Notes: generated by a model not told the origin, from the letters alone. 64,000 bases of DNA from Streptomonospora nanhaiensis (GCF_013410565.1 NZ_JACCFO010000001.1:2666001-2730000); one strand, 5' to 3'; positions 47,255 to 57,400 are shown, counted from the first letter of the stretch. Numbers and translations are program-made.

Positions 47255-48550
47255 TCAGGTGCTCAGCGCCGCCAGGAACAGCACGAGCACCAGGATGATG
47301 ATGGCGATGAGCACGGCCGGGACCACCCAGCCGTGCGACAGGATGGGGTCCTCGACCTGCTGCGGGGGCCGCCCCTGCGGCGGCAGCTGCGGCCGCTGGG
47401 TGGGCATGGCCCGCCCGCCGTACATGGTGTTGGGGCCGGTGTGCGGCGGCCCGGCCGGACCGGGGCGCACGCCGGTGACGTTGGGCCCGTGCGGCTGCGG
47501 GCCGCGCGGCGGCTGGTGCGGGAACCCCGCCTGGGGGCCGGAGTTGGGCGCCGGGCCGGGGCCGTAGCCGGGGAACGGGGTCTGCGGCCCGCTGGGGGTG
47601 TGCCCCGGCGCCATGCCGCCCATCGGCGCGTAGCCGCCCACCTGGTTGGACGGCGGGATCGGGGTCTGCGGCCCGCTCAGCGGCGGCCCGGACTCCGCGA
47701 TGCGCTCGCCCTCCTTGAGGGCGTCGTCGGTGGAGACCGCGGACTCGTGGCCCAGCAGCCGCATCAGCAGCTCCTGCGCGGTGGGCCGGCGCGCGGGGTC
47801 CTTGTCCAGGCACGTCTGCACGATCGGCAGCAGGGAGTCGGGCACGCCGTCGAGGTTGGGCGGCGCGCTGACCACCCGGTGCACCACGGCGGGCACGCTG
47901 TCCTGGCCGAAGGGGGCGTTGCCGGTGGAGGCGAACGCCACCACGCAGCCCCAGGCGAAGATGTCGACCTTGTCGGTGATCCCCCGGCCCTCGATCTGCT
48001 CGGGCGCCATGTAGGAGGGCGTGCCCACGATCGAGTTGGTCAGGGTGGCCGTGCCGTCGGCGACGCGGGCGATGCCGAAGTCGATCACGCGGGGGCCGTC
48101 AGGGCCCAGCAGCACGTTGCCCGGCTTGAAGTCGCGGTGCACGATCCCGGCCTGGTGGATGGCCACCAGCGCGGTGGCCGTGGAGACCGCCAGCCGCTGC
48201 AGCGCCGCGCCCTTGTGCGGCCCCTTGGTGGCCACCGCCTCCTGGAGCGACTGGCCCGGCACGTACTCCGACACCACGTAGGGCGGGTCCTTGTCGAGCT
48301 GGGCCTCGTGGATGGCGGCGGTGCAGAACGACGCGACCTTCTGCGCCGCCCGCACCTCCTTCTCGAACCGCTTGCGGAGGTCGTCGTCCTGCGACCACTG
48401 GTCGTTGAGGACCTTGATCGCGACCTCTTCGCCCTCGGGGTTGCGCCCGAGGTACACGACGCCCTGCCCGCCCTTTCCCAGGCGGCCGACCACGCTGTAG
48501 TCGCCGAAGGACTTCGGGTCGTTCGGCGACAGCGACTCGGGACCGGGCAT
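47255..48550 (-). CDS. Transmembrane serine/threonine protein kinase
   Basis: This 431-residue Hanks-type kinase has an N-terminal catalytic domain (about 15-265) with the glycine loop LGKGGQGVVYLG, Lys46 in VAIKVL, catalytic loop HRDFKPGN (Asp140), DFG in VIDFGIA (Asp157) and GTPSYMAPEQ. A Pro/Gly-rich juxtamembrane linker (about 285-400) is followed by one transmembrane helix (about 403-427) and a very short outside tail, so there is no PASTA or other sensor domain. Predicted to phosphorylate cytoplasmic proteins; its trigger is unclear. ATG with GGAGGAG upstream. It is the last gene of the leftward run from DUF3499 through phosphomannomutase and SIS. Confidence 0.94.
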   Translation of the reverse strand: MPGPESLSPNDPKSFGDYSVVGRLGKGGQGVVYLGRNPEGEEVAIKVLNDQWSQDDDLRKRFEKEVRAAQKVASFCTAAIHEAQLDKDPPYVVSEYVPGQSLQEAVATKGPHKGAALQRLAVSTATALVAIHQAGIVHRDFKPGNVLLGPDGPRVIDFGIARVADGTATLTNSIVGTPSYMAPEQIEGRGITDKVDIFAWGCVVAFASTGNAPFGQDSVPAVVHRVVSAPPNLDGVPDSLLPIVQTCLDKDPARRPTAQELLMRLLGHESAVSTDDALKEGERIAESGPPLSGPQTPIPPSNQVGGYAPMGGMAPGHTPSGPQTPFPGYGPGPAPNSGPQAGFPHQPPRGPQPHGPNVTGVRPGPAGPPHTGPNTMYGGRAMPTQRPQLPPQGRPPQQVEDPILSHGWVVPAVLIAIIILVLVLFLAALST

Positions 48551-48581
48551 CGATCTCCTCCAGGTGCGGTCGTGGCTGGAG

Positions 48582-49742
48582 TCAGCGCACGACCAGCGTA
48601 TGGGCTAGCGGGTCTGTGCCATAGGCAACGGCTACATACACAGTGGCGTAATCGGTTAGAGCGATCAAACCGGCTGTGCGTTCCAGTGGACCGCCCTCGT
48701 CCGCTGTGTACTCACTCACCTCGACCCCCTGTTCACGTGCCGTGTCGGCCGCGAGGGCGAGGTCGCGGGCGGCCTCGGGGACCTCCTCCGGATCGCGCAG
48801 CAGGACCAGCCGGAGGCCGACGGCGCCGTCCTCGACGGGGTCGTCGAAGATCGACCGCGGCCCGGTGCCGCCGAACGGGCCGCCGACCAGGGAGATGTGG
48901 TCGCCCAGCAACTCCGGCGAACCGCCGCGGACCGCAGGATACCGGGCCACCGACGCCAGCCTCGACACCCAGTGGTCGGCCGCGGCCTGGGCGGCGGGCG
49001 TCCCGCCGCTGATGACGGGGATGCTCCCGGCGATGTCGAGGGCGGCCGACTTCGCGGGGTTGTCCCAGGTCTCGACCGAGGGCCCGTAGGCCATCGCGGC
49101 CCGCTCCAGCCGCTCGGCCAGCGCGTCGTAGGCGCCTTCGGGCGGACCGGACACCCCCACCCGCGAGACCGCCGTCAGCAGGGCCACCACCGGACCCAGC
49201 GGCGACTCCGGAGGCCCGCCGACCTGCGGAAGCGCGATCGAGGGGGCGCGGGACCGCTCGGCGACGGCGGCCAGCGGGCCGCCGGCCGGGCCGATGGCCA
49301 GGAACCGGCACCCGCGCCGCGCGGCCTCGGCGGCGCAGGCGGCGACCGCGGCGTGCGACGGGCTGATTTGGCCGATTGTGGACGCGCCCGCCGCCGGATC
49401 GGACGGGCCGCCGGGCGCCGGCGGCGCCGAGGGCGCTACCGCGACCACGAGGTCGGGGCCGCCCACCCAGCCCGGCAGGCGGTACCCGCGCACCGGCACC
49501 ACCGGCACCGGGCAGCCCGGCCCCAGCGCCGCCGCGCAGATGTCGCCCACCGCCGCGGCGGCCCCGGCGCCCAGCACCACCACGGCGCGCGGGCGGCCGT
49601 CGAGGGCCAGCACGTCCAGGTCGGCCTCGGCGGCCGCGGTGCGCGCCGAGCGCACCCGCGCCGCGGCCGAGGCCAGCCCGCGCAGCGCGTCGGCGCCCGC
49701 CCGCGGGTCCTCCAGCCGGGACTCGTCGAACTCCAGCGGCAC
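48582..49742 (-). CDS. SIS-domain protein of the mannose-6-phosphate isomerase-like type
   Basis: This 386-residue protein carries two SIS-like Rossmann domains. It resembles the bifunctional phosphoglucose/phosphomannose isomerase-related protein that lies between manA and manB in mycobacteria (Rv3256c position). Conserved elements include RAVVVLGAGAAAAVGD near residues 52-67 and PVISGGTPAAQAAADHW near 243-259. The classical sugar-binding SGxT loop is weak, so activity is uncertain. GTG start with GGAGGGAG about 7 bases upstream. Context between a Trm112-like peptide and phosphomannomutase suggests a role in mannose activation for envelope glycans, but this is inferred from synteny. Confidence 0.8.
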   Translation of the reverse strand: MPLEFDESRLEDPRAGADALRGLASAAARVRSARTAAAEADLDVLALDGRPRAVVVLGAGAAAAVGDICAAALGPGCPVPVVPVRGYRLPGWVGGPDLVVAVAPSAPPAPGGPSDPAAGASTIGQISPSHAAVAACAAEAARRGCRFLAIGPAGGPLAAVAERSRAPSIALPQVGGPPESPLGPVVALLTAVSRVGVSGPPEGAYDALAERLERAAMAYGPSVETWDNPAKSAALDIAGSIPVISGGTPAAQAAADHWVSRLASVARYPAVRGGSPELLGDHISLVGGPFGGTGPRSIFDDPVEDGAVGLRLVLLRDPEEVPEAARDLALAADTAREQGVEVSEYTADEGGPLERTAGLIALTDYATVYVAVAYGTDPLAHTLVVR

Positions 49743-49795
49743 GGCACTCCCTCCCGGCCGGCGCCGCCGCCGGGCGGCGGCGCGGGCGCCCGGTG

Positions 49796-49972
49796 TCAGC
49801 TGATGCGGCGCGCCTCGTCCACGAGCAGGACCGGGATCCCGTCGCGGATGGGGTAGGCCAGCCCGCTCTCGTCGCAGACCAGCTCGCCGGCCTCCTCGTC
49901 CAGGCGCAGCGGCGCCTTGCTCTGGGGGCAGGCCAGGATGTCCAGCAGCCAGTCGTCGATCTTCGCGGTCAT
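49796..49972 (-). CDS. Trm112-family small protein with partly lost zinc ligands
   Basis: This 58-residue protein reads MTAKIDDWLLDILACPQSKA at the start and has the Trm112 ending AYPIRDGIPVLLVDEARR. Trm112/YcaR proteins normally bind zinc through two CxxC pairs and stabilise methyltransferases. Here the pairs read C15-P-Q-S18 and C33-D-E-S36, so two of four ligands are Ser. It sits between the SIS and phosphomannomutase genes, 34 bases after the latter on the same strand, and is probably co-translated. Gene short but well supported by codon use, synteny and family motif. Confidence 0.85.
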   Translation of the reverse strand: MTAKIDDWLLDILACPQSKAPLRLDEEAGELVCDESGLAYPIRDGIPVLLVDEARRIS

Positions 49973-50006
49973 CGCGGTGTTCTCCTCGCGGGGTAAGGGC
50001 GTGCGG

Positions 50007-51368
50007 TCAGGCCCGCACGATGGCCAGGACTTCGTCGCGCAGCCGCTCCATGGCGGCGGTGTCGGGCGCCTCGACGTTGAGCCGCAGCAGCGGCTCGGTG
50101 TTGGAGGCCCGCAGGTTGAACCAGGAGCCGTCGGGCAGCGACACGGTGAGGCCGTCGAGGTGGTCGACCTTCGCCCCCTCGCGGCCGGCGAACGCCTCCT
50201 CGACCGCCGCCGCGCGCCCCGCCTGGTCGGTGACCTCGCAGTTGATCTCGCCGGAGCCGGCGTAGCGGGAGTACTCGGCGGTGATCTCCGACAGCGGCCG
50301 GGTGTCGGCGCCCAGCACGCGCAGCACGTGCATGGCCGCGAGCATGCCGGTGTCGGCGCGCCAGAAGTCGCGGAAGTAGTAGTGGGCGGAGTGCTCGCCG
50401 CCGAAGATCGCGCCGGTCTCGGCCATGGTGGCCTTGATGAACGAGTGGCCCACCCGGGTGCGCACCGGCGTGCCGCCGCGCTCGCGCACGATCTCGGGCA
50501 CCGCGTTGGAGGTGATCAGGTTGTGGATGACGGTTGCGCCGGGCTCGCGGGCCAGCTCCTGGGCCGCGACCATGGCGGTGATCGCCGAGGGCGGCACGGG
50601 CTCGCCCCGCTCGTCCACGACGAAGCAGCGGTCGGCGTCGCCGTCGAAGGCCAGGCCGATGTCGGCGCCGGTCTCGCGCACCTTGGCCTGGAGGTCGACC
50701 AGGTTGGCGTAGTCCAGCGGGTTGGCCGGGTGGTTGGGGAACGTGCCGTCCAGCTCGAAGTACAGCGGCTCGATGCGCAGCGGCAGCGCCTCCAGCCGGT
50801 CGCCGCCGAGCACCGCCGGGACCGTGTAGCCGCCCATGCCGTTGCCGGCGTCGACCACCACGCTGAGCGTGCGCGCGCCCGACAGGTCGACCAGGGACCG
50901 CAGGTAGCGCGCGTACTCGGTGAGCAGGTCGCGCTCGCTGACCGTGCCGGCGGCGCCGGCGGGCTCGACGCCCTCCTCGGCCAGGCGGCGGATGTCGGCC
51001 AGGCCGCTGTCGGAGCCGATGGGCGCCGCGCCGGCCCGGCACATCTTGATGCCGTTGTACTGGGCGGGGTTGTGGCTGGCGGTGAACATCGCGCCGGGCA
51101 TGTCCAGGTGGCCCGAGGCGAAGTACAGCATGTCCGTGGAGCCCAGGCCCGCCATGACCACGTCGACGCCCTGGCCGGTGACGCCCTCGGCGAAGGCCGC
51201 GGCCAGCTCCGGCGAGGAGGGCCGCATGTCGTAGGCCACGACCACCGAGGGCGCGTCGGCCACCCGCGCGAACGCCGCCCCGATGGAGCGGGCCGTGTCG
51301 GCGTCGAGTGTGTCGGGGACGATGCCCCGGATGTCGTATGCCTTGAAGATCTGGCCGAGGTCACCCAC
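50007..51368 (-). CDS. manB: Phosphomannomutase/phosphoglucomutase
   Basis: This 453-residue alpha-D-phosphohexomutase interconverts mannose-6- and mannose-1-phosphate (possibly also glucose phosphates), giving GDP-mannose precursors. The phosphoserine is S98 in MFTASHNPAQYNG, the metal loop is FDGDADR (D242, D244, D246), the sugar-specificity loop is GGEHSAHYYFRDF and the phosphate-binding tail has RASNTEPLLRLNVEA. All catalytic elements are intact. GTG with GGAG 6 bases before the start; a longer frame continues into DUF3499 but is not credible. The position equals ManB (Rv3257c) in mycobacteria. Confidence 0.96.
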   Translation of the reverse strand: MGDLGQIFKAYDIRGIVPDTLDADTARSIGAAFARVADAPSVVVAYDMRPSSPELAAAFAEGVTGQGVDVVMAGLGSTDMLYFASGHLDMPGAMFTASHNPAQYNGIKMCRAGAAPIGSDSGLADIRRLAEEGVEPAGAAGTVSERDLLTEYARYLRSLVDLSGARTLSVVVDAGNGMGGYTVPAVLGGDRLEALPLRIEPLYFELDGTFPNHPANPLDYANLVDLQAKVRETGADIGLAFDGDADRCFVVDERGEPVPPSAITAMVAAQELAREPGATVIHNLITSNAVPEIVRERGGTPVRTRVGHSFIKATMAETGAIFGGEHSAHYYFRDFWRADTGMLAAMHVLRVLGADTRPLSEITAEYSRYAGSGEINCEVTDQAGRAAAVEEAFAGREGAKVDHLDGLTVSLPDGSWFNLRASNTEPLLRLNVEAPDTAAMERLRDEVLAIVRA

Positions 51369-51588
51369 ACGCGTCTCCGGATCGGGTCGTGGACAGGGCT
51401 CTTCGCGCGGCGCGGGCGCCCGTGCCGCGCCGTGTGCCCGCCGGGGGCGGCTGCGGGCGGACGCCGGCCACGCTCGGGACAACGCTATCAACACGGTGGG
51501 GCGGGGCGGCGGACGCGGTGGGCCGGGCCGATCCGCGCCCGCGCGGCCCGGCGTGGCAGGGGGCCGGGACAGGACGGGGGCGGCGGGG

Positions 51589-52014
51589 TCAGACGTCGCG
51601 GCGGGGGCGCGGGCGGGCCGACTGCGGCGAGGGGGCCCGCCGGCCGGGCTCGCTCCCGGCCTGGGGGTCGGACTTGACCACGCGCAGGTGGCCCCGGCGG
51701 TGGGTCTCGACGCCCTGGCCGACCGGGTTGCCCACGGCGGGCGGGCGGGCGGCCTCGCGCACGGCGTTGGCCAGGGCCTCCAGGTCGTCGCTGCCGGGGC
51801 CGCCGCCGGAGGAGTCGGCGGGCAGCCGCACGACCTCCCAGCCGCGGGGCGCGGTGAGGCGCTCGGCGTGCATGGCGCAGAGGTCGTAGCAGTGGGGCTC
51901 GGCGTAGGCGGCGAGCGGACCCAGGACCGCCGTGGAGTCGGCGTAGACATAAGTGAGCGTGAAGACGGCGGGCTGCCGGCACGCGGTGCGCGAGCAGCGT
52001 CGGACAACGCTCAC
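51589..52014 (-). CDS. DUF3499 family protein
   Basis: This 141-residue protein starts VSVVRRCSRTACRQPAVFTLTYVYADSTAVLGPLAAYAEPHCYDLCAMHAERLTAPRGWEVVRL, the DUF3499 hallmark with conserved cysteines that probably bind a metal. The C-terminal part is a basic Pro/Arg-rich tail. Function unknown; it always accompanies phosphomannomutase and the metallopeptidase-like gene in actinobacteria (Rv3258c position). I choose the GTG at 52014 because it aligns with the family start MSPVRRCSR and a TAAAGT hexamer ends 8 bases before it; a GTG at 52020 is possible. Confidence 0.9.
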   Translation of the reverse strand: MSVVRRCSRTACRQPAVFTLTYVYADSTAVLGPLAAYAEPHCYDLCAMHAERLTAPRGWEVVRLPADSSGGGPGSDDLEALANAVREAARPPAVGNPVGQGVETHRRGHLRVVKSDPQAGSEPGRRAPSPQSARPRPRRDV

Positions 52015-52126
52015 GGGCACCGACTTTATGCCTTTCCACGGTCGGGCGCCAGCATCGCCCCGCTGTGTCCGCGCGCACGGGCGGGCCGGGGCTGCATGTC
52101 GGCCGCGGATGGCATAGTCTCGGAGC

Positions 52127-52561
52127 GTGCGACGAGTGCACCTTCACAGGGCTCAAGCCGACCGAGTACGACGCCGAGACCGCCGCGGACGCGGCGTGCG
52201 CGGCCCGCTGGCGCCGCCCGAACTCCCCATGGCGCGGAGCCGGGCCCACATCTTCGACGACCTGGTCCTCGACGCCGTCGAGCGCCTGGAGCGGGTGTGG
52301 GCGCGGGAACTCGCCAACGTGGAGTTCCTGGTCGAGGACGTCCCCCGGGTCCCGCGCGGCGTGACCGCCGAGGACGGCATCCCCTTCTCGCGTCTGGAGA
52401 CCGGCAGATCAGGGCAGGCGAAGATCATCGTCTACCGGCGGCCGGTCGAGATCCGTACCCGCGAGCCGGAGGAGATGGCCATGCTCGTCTACGACACCGT
52501 GGTCGAGGAGGTCGCCAACCTCCTGGGGCTCGAACCCGAGACCGTCGACCCCGAGACCTGA
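52127..52561 (+). CDS. Metallopeptidase-fold family protein with degenerate zinc motif
   Basis: This 144-residue protein contains the conserved actinobacterial RRRDRRGRGVRGPLAPP motif (about 14-30) and a minimal zincin-like domain (about 40-140). The position of HExxH reads VVEEVANLLGL, so both His ligands are missing; the Rv3259-type homologue of mycobacteria is also degenerate as I remember it. It is therefore unlikely to be an active protease. The GTG at 52127 is supported by the N-terminal motif and by TAGTCT ending 6 bases upstream (leaderless). Divergent from DUF3499 and convergent with the small hypothetical gene. Confidence 0.85.
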   Translation: MRRVHLHRAQADRVRRRDRRGRGVRGPLAPPELPMARSRAHIFDDLVLDAVERLERVWARELANVEFLVEDVPRVPRGVTAEDGIPFSRLETGRSGQAKIIVYRRPVEIRTREPEEMAMLVYDTVVEEVANLLGLEPETVDPET

Positions 52562-52565
52562 CCGG

Positions 52566-52600
52566 GCGGGCGGCGCGGCACCTCCTGCCGCGCCGCCCGC
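52566..52600. terminator. Hairpin between convergent genes
   Basis: Arms 52566-52580 and 52586-52600 are perfectly complementary (15 bp, 5-base loop). It lies directly after the metallopeptidase-like stop and 7 bases before the stop of the opposing small gene. Confidence 0.75.
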
Positions 52601-52607
52601 ACCGCTG

Positions 52608-52868
52608 TCAGGAGTCCCCGGCGGGCACCACCGACAGCGACACCCGCCGGCCGTCGGCCATGCGCGCCTCCCACACCACGCCGCCGCCCGCGCGCAGCCG
52701 CTCCTCGGCGAACCACTCCCGCACGGCGGGCACCGACTGCGAGGCCACCCCGCGCTGGTAGTCGGCGAACCGCGACCGCAGCCAGTGCGCGGCGGCGCGC
52801 GCGTCCTCCCAGGTGCCCGCGTAGCGTTCGCGGGAATCGCCGACCTGTTCGTAGCCATGGAACTGCAC
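52608..52868 (-). CDS. Small hypothetical protein
   Basis: This 86-residue soluble protein reads MQFHGYEQVGDSRERYAGTW at its start and SLSVVPAGDS at its end, with a charged middle (DARAAAHWLRSRFADYQRGVASQSVPAVREWFAEERLRAGGGVVWEARMADGRRVSL). I do not recognise a family. The GTG has AAGGAG 8 bases upstream, and codon bias is good, so the gene is probably real. It lies alone between two transcription units; an overlapping frame of about 1,290 codons across this region is a shadow. Confidence 0.7.
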   Translation of the reverse strand: MQFHGYEQVGDSRERYAGTWEDARAAAHWLRSRFADYQRGVASQSVPAVREWFAEERLRAGGGVVWEARMADGRRVSLSVVPAGDS

Positions 52869-53032
52869 GGGGGACTCCTTGCGCCTGCGCGGCCGCCCAG
52901 AGCGCCCGATGCGCCCGGGTCCGCAGCAGCATGATGGCAGGGCCGCGCGGCCGCCCGCCGCGGACCTCCGGCCCCGCGCCGGGCCCGATCCGGTCACCCG
53001 GGCACGGACCGGGACACCCGGTCTCGCGGGCC

Positions 53033-54472
53033 CTAGGGCACGACGCTGGTGAGGCTGTCGTCGACCTCGGGCAGGACGATCCGGGCGGGGGCGGGCAGGA
53101 GCGGCTGGGCCGAGGTCGCGGCGTCGCCGCCGGACCCCTGGGTGAGCACGCGGCCGGCGTAGACGGGGGTGCCGCCGGCCACCTCCACGACGAACCCGGC
53201 GCCCTCGGGCGCCTCCAGGTCGGGCGCGGTGGTGCGCCCGGCGGGGATCTCCACGTCCACCGGGTCGCCCGCGCGGCCGTCGGCGTCCACGGGCGTGACG
53301 ACGGCCGCGGCGTCCTCCTCCAACGCGGCGAAGACCAGGCTGCTCTCGGTGCCCTCGGGCGCGGCCGGCACCACGGCCGTGCCGTTGAGGGGGCCGGCCA
53401 GCGGCGGCGCGGCGGGCGCGTAGGCGGTGTCGTCGCCGTCGGCGCGGTCCATGGCCACGCCCACCACCACCGGCTGGTCGGCCTCGACCACCGCCGTGCC
53501 CGGCTGCTCGGCCAGCGGCCCCTCCAGGCTCAGGAAGGTCCCGGCGGCCGGGGGCACGCCCAGACCGGTCAGGGTCTCGTGCTCGGCGCGGCCCTCGGGG
53601 GTGTAGACGGCGACGTCGGCCGTGGCGGGGGTGTCGCCCACGGCCGCCACGATGAGCCGGCGGCTGCCGCCCCCGCCGGGGATCCCGGGCACGACGTGGC
53701 TGCGGGCGGGCGCGGCGGTGGGGGGCACCCAGTCCTCTCCGTCGCCGCCGCGCTCGGCGAACAGCGACGCCGCCACCCGCCCGGCGTTGGTGCGCACGTG
53801 CACGACGGCGGCGGGGCTGCCCTGGATCAGCTCGGTGAGGTCGACCTCGGTGTGGCCGCGGCCCTCGACGGCGATCCCGCGGGTGTCGTCGGAGTAGGAC
53901 GGGCCGTCGCTGAGGTAGATGTCGACGTTGGCGGTGGCGGGCTCGCCGTCGGGGTTGGCCAGGAACAGCCGCAGCCCCTCCAGGGTGATGCCGCCGGGAG
54001 CGGCGAACCACGTGCTGGTGGCGGGCGCGGGGCAGCGCACCTCGGTGGCATACGGGTCGTCCTCGCCGACGGTGGCCTGGGCGACCTCCAGGCCGGCCGC
54101 CATGGTGCCGCGCGCGGTGACGGCCGTGGCGGCCTCGGCGCCGGAGGTGTCGGCGCTCCACAGCCGGCCGGTGCGGGTGAACGGGCCGGAGTCTCCGACG
54201 GGCGCGGCCTCGGCGGTGTTCTCCGCGGCGGTCAGCTCGCCCTCGCCGCCGCCGTCGGGGGCTCCGGTGGCCAGCGCGGCGGTGGTGGTGGCGCGGTCCT
54301 CGCCCTGGGGCGGCGGGCACAGGCGCAGGTCGGACTCCACCGGCGCGGTGGCGGCCTCCGGCGCGCCGCCCGGGTCGACGCCCTGGGTCACCGCCGCCAC
54401 GCCGAACAGCGCGGTCAGCGCGATGGCCACCAGGCCCAGCAGCGCGAAGCGGTTCTCCACGATCAGCCGCAC
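53033..54472 (-). CDS. DUF5719 family membrane-anchored protein
   Basis: This 479-residue protein has one N-terminal transmembrane helix (RFALLGLVAIALTALFGVAAV, about 8-28) and a long outside part with repeated beta-rich segments, such as SRRLIVAAVGDTPATADVAVYTPEGR and TAVVEADQPVVVGVAMDRADG. It matches the DUF5719 family that follows the large glycosyltransferase gene in actinomycetes. Function unknown. The GTG start lies only 3 bases after the glycosyltransferase stop, so the two are co-translated and probably cooperate at the cell surface. Confidence 0.85.
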   Translation of the reverse strand: MRLIVENRFALLGLVAIALTALFGVAAVTQGVDPGGAPEAATAPVESDLRLCPPPQGEDRATTTAALATGAPDGGGEGELTAAENTAEAAPVGDSGPFTRTGRLWSADTSGAEAATAVTARGTMAAGLEVAQATVGEDDPYATEVRCPAPATSTWFAAPGGITLEGLRLFLANPDGEPATANVDIYLSDGPSYSDDTRGIAVEGRGHTEVDLTELIQGSPAAVVHVRTNAGRVAASLFAERGGDGEDWVPPTAAPARSHVVPGIPGGGGSRRLIVAAVGDTPATADVAVYTPEGRAEHETLTGLGVPPAAGTFLSLEGPLAEQPGTAVVEADQPVVVGVAMDRADGDDTAYAPAAPPLAGPLNGTAVVPAAPEGTESSLVFAALEEDAAAVVTPVDADGRAGDPVDVEIPAGRTTAPDLEAPEGAGFVVEVAGGTPVYAGRVLTQGSGGDAATSAQPLLPAPARIVLPEVDDSLTSVVP

Positions 54473-54475
54473 GGC

Positions 54476-57400
54476 CTACTCCCCTTCCCGGTCGCGGGTG
54501 TCCAGGCCGCCGGGCGGGGTGGCCGCCGGGCCGCCGCCGCGGGAGCGCGTGCCGCGCGTCCCCCGGCCGCCGCGGGCGCCCCGGCGGGCGCCGGGCGCGC
54601 GGTGGCCCTGGCCGGCCGCTCGGGTGCCGGTGGAGCCCGATCGGGCGCCGGCCAGCATGGGACGCCGCGGCCGGGGCGCGGGCTGGGCGCGCTGCTCGCG
54701 CAGGTCCTCCTCGGTGCGCACGCCGGGCAGCGCGAGCACGCCCACCGCCACCAGCAACGCGGCCTGCGCGGCCAGCCACGCCTGGCGCAGCGGGTCGGAC
54801 TTGGCGATCTCCAGCCGCCCGCCGGAGGCCGGCAGGTCGAAGGCCTGCAGCCCGCCGGGGCCCGACCGCGCCGCGAGCTCCTGGCCGTCGAGGGTGGCGC
54901 TCCAGCCGGTGCCGACGGGTTCGGCCAGGACGAGCCGGCGCCCCGCCGCCCCGCCGGGCACCCGGTAGGCGGCCTCGGCGCCCTCGCCCGCCTGGGCGCG
55001 CAGCACCACGGGCCCGCCCTCGCCCAGCACGCGCACCCGGCCGGTGGGGGTGTCCAGCGACCACAGGCCGAAGCGCTCGCCCAGCTGGACCCGGGTGAGG
55101 CCGGGGGCGCCGTCGAGGATGTCGACCAGGGTGACGTCGGGGCCCTCGGAGCCGGGCGGGCGCGGCATAAGCACGTAGCCGATGCCGAGGTCGGCCAGCC
55201 GGGCGGTCTCGTCGCCGCCCCGGCCGCCGGCGAGTCCGGCCACGACCTCGTCCAGCACGGCGCGGGTGGGGCCGCTGGTGGGGACCTGCTCCTCGCCCAG
55301 GCGGGGTTCGCGCCCGCGCAGCACGCTGTAGCGCACCGACCCGTCGTCCTGCGGGGCCACAACCAGGGTGCGCGCGCCGCGGCCGTCGTCGCTGACCCCG
55401 CCCAGCAGGCCCGGGACCACGGGTCCGGCGTGCCCGCTCAGCGGGCCCTGTACGCCCTGCCACATCCACACCCCGGCGGCCGACAGCGGCGTGGTGAGGG
55501 CCAGCGCGGCGGCGAAGGCGGCGAAGGCGCGGCGCGCGCCGCCCAGCCGCCACATCAGGCCGAAGGACTGCGCGGCGTTGGCGGCCGACAGCAGCATGGC
55601 CGTCGCGGCGAAGGCCAGCGCCACGCCCGGCCACGCCGGGGCGGTGGGGCCGCCGTACCAGGGCTCCACCGGCACGCGGCTGATGACGATCGCCACCAGG
55701 ATCCCGAACAGGGCGACGCTCCAGCCCACCGCGATCAGCATGCGGCGGCGCAGGAGCAGCAGCGCCGACAGCGCGGCGACCAGGAACCCGGCGGTGACCC
55801 AGACCGGCGGCATGCCCGGGCCGCCCGGCGAGAGCATCAGCAGGGACACCGCGCCGGGCGCCGGTGCGCTCAGCTCGGGCCGGTGCAGGCCGGCCTCCAG
55901 CAGCCACAGCGACGGGTGCAGCAGCAGCTCCAGCGACCACGGCAGGAGCAGGACGAGCGGCACCCCCAGCGCGATGGCGACGCTGACGTAGAGGCGGCGG
56001 CCGATGTGGCCGAAGGCGACCACCACCAGCACGCCGGTGACCAGCGCCAGCAGCCACAGCAGCGGCACGAACGCGGTGCCCGCCGCCAGGAACAGCGCCA
56101 GCGCCCAGGCGGTGCGCCGCGAGCGGCGGGGCGGCTCGGTGAGCAGCCGGGTCAGCAGGATGCCCAGCACCGGCAGCAGGGCGTGCACCAGGGCGGTGCC
56201 CAGCCGGCCCTGCGCCACGGCCCCGGTGGCCATGGGCAGCAGCGCGTAGGAGCCCGCCATCCAGACCTGGGCGAACGTGGCGCTGAGCACGCGGCGGGCC
56301 AGCAGGTAGGCGGTCAGCCCGGCCAGCGGCACGCAGCCCAGCAGCAGCACGGTGACCGCCAGCCACGGCTTGCCCAGCAGCAGGGTGGACAGCAGCGCCA
56401 GCAGGCCCACGTAGGGCGGTGCGGGCGCGCCGGTGCCCGCGCCGATGTCGGGGCGGCCGGTGAGGTAGAGGGCCCACAGGTCCGAGGCGCCGCCCGCCAC
56501 CGGCGGCAGCGCGCCGCCGGCGAGTTCGGCGCCGAACAGCAGGTGGCGCTCGGCGACCAGGGTCACGGCGGTCAGCGCAAGGACGAGCAGCGGGCCGGGG
56601 CGGGTGAGGACGCGGCGCAGCAGGGTGAGGTCGTCGCGCAGCGGGTCGTCGTCCTCGGCCGGGGGCGCCACGACCGCCTGGTGGCGCCCGGCGGTGTCCA
56701 GTCCGGCCGAACCGGAGAACAGGTCGGCCACGGCGTCGGTGAACTGGCGCAGCGCCACCCCGCGCGCCAGGAACGGCCGGATGGCGCTGTAGGTGCGGCG
56801 CCGGTTGCGGCGGCGGCGGAAGCGGGCGCGGATCAGCCGGCCGGGCATGAGGTAGACCGACGTGATGGCGAACGCCTCGTCGAAGGCGTTGGCGGGCTGC
56901 TTGGCGACGATGTACATCAGCACGCGCAGCAGCGAGGCGAAGGAGTTGCGCACGAACGCCGCGAGCATGCCGCCGGCGGGCAGGTTGGCCAGCAGCACGA
57001 AGATGGCGTGGCGGCGGTCCAGGCGGCGCGGGTGGTCGCCGGCCGCGGCGATGCGCCGGCGGCGGCGCGCGGCGGCCTCGGCGTGGTAGGCCACGGCGTC
57101 GGTCACGATCAGCACGCGGTGCCCGGCGCCGCCCGCTCGCCAGCAGAAGTCGATGTCGTCGCGGAAGATCGGCAGCGCGGGGTCAAACCCGCCCAGTTCG
57201 TCCCACACGTCGCGGCGCACCAGCATCCCGGCGCTGGAGACGGCGAGGACCTGGCGGGTGCCGTCGTGCTGGCCGTGGTCGAGTTCGCGGGGCTCCAGGC
57301 CGGTCTCGCGGCGCCCGGCGCCGTCGATGGTGACCCCGCACTCCACCAGCACCCGGCGGTCGAACCAGTCGCGCAGCTTGGGGCCGAGCACGGCGGCGCG

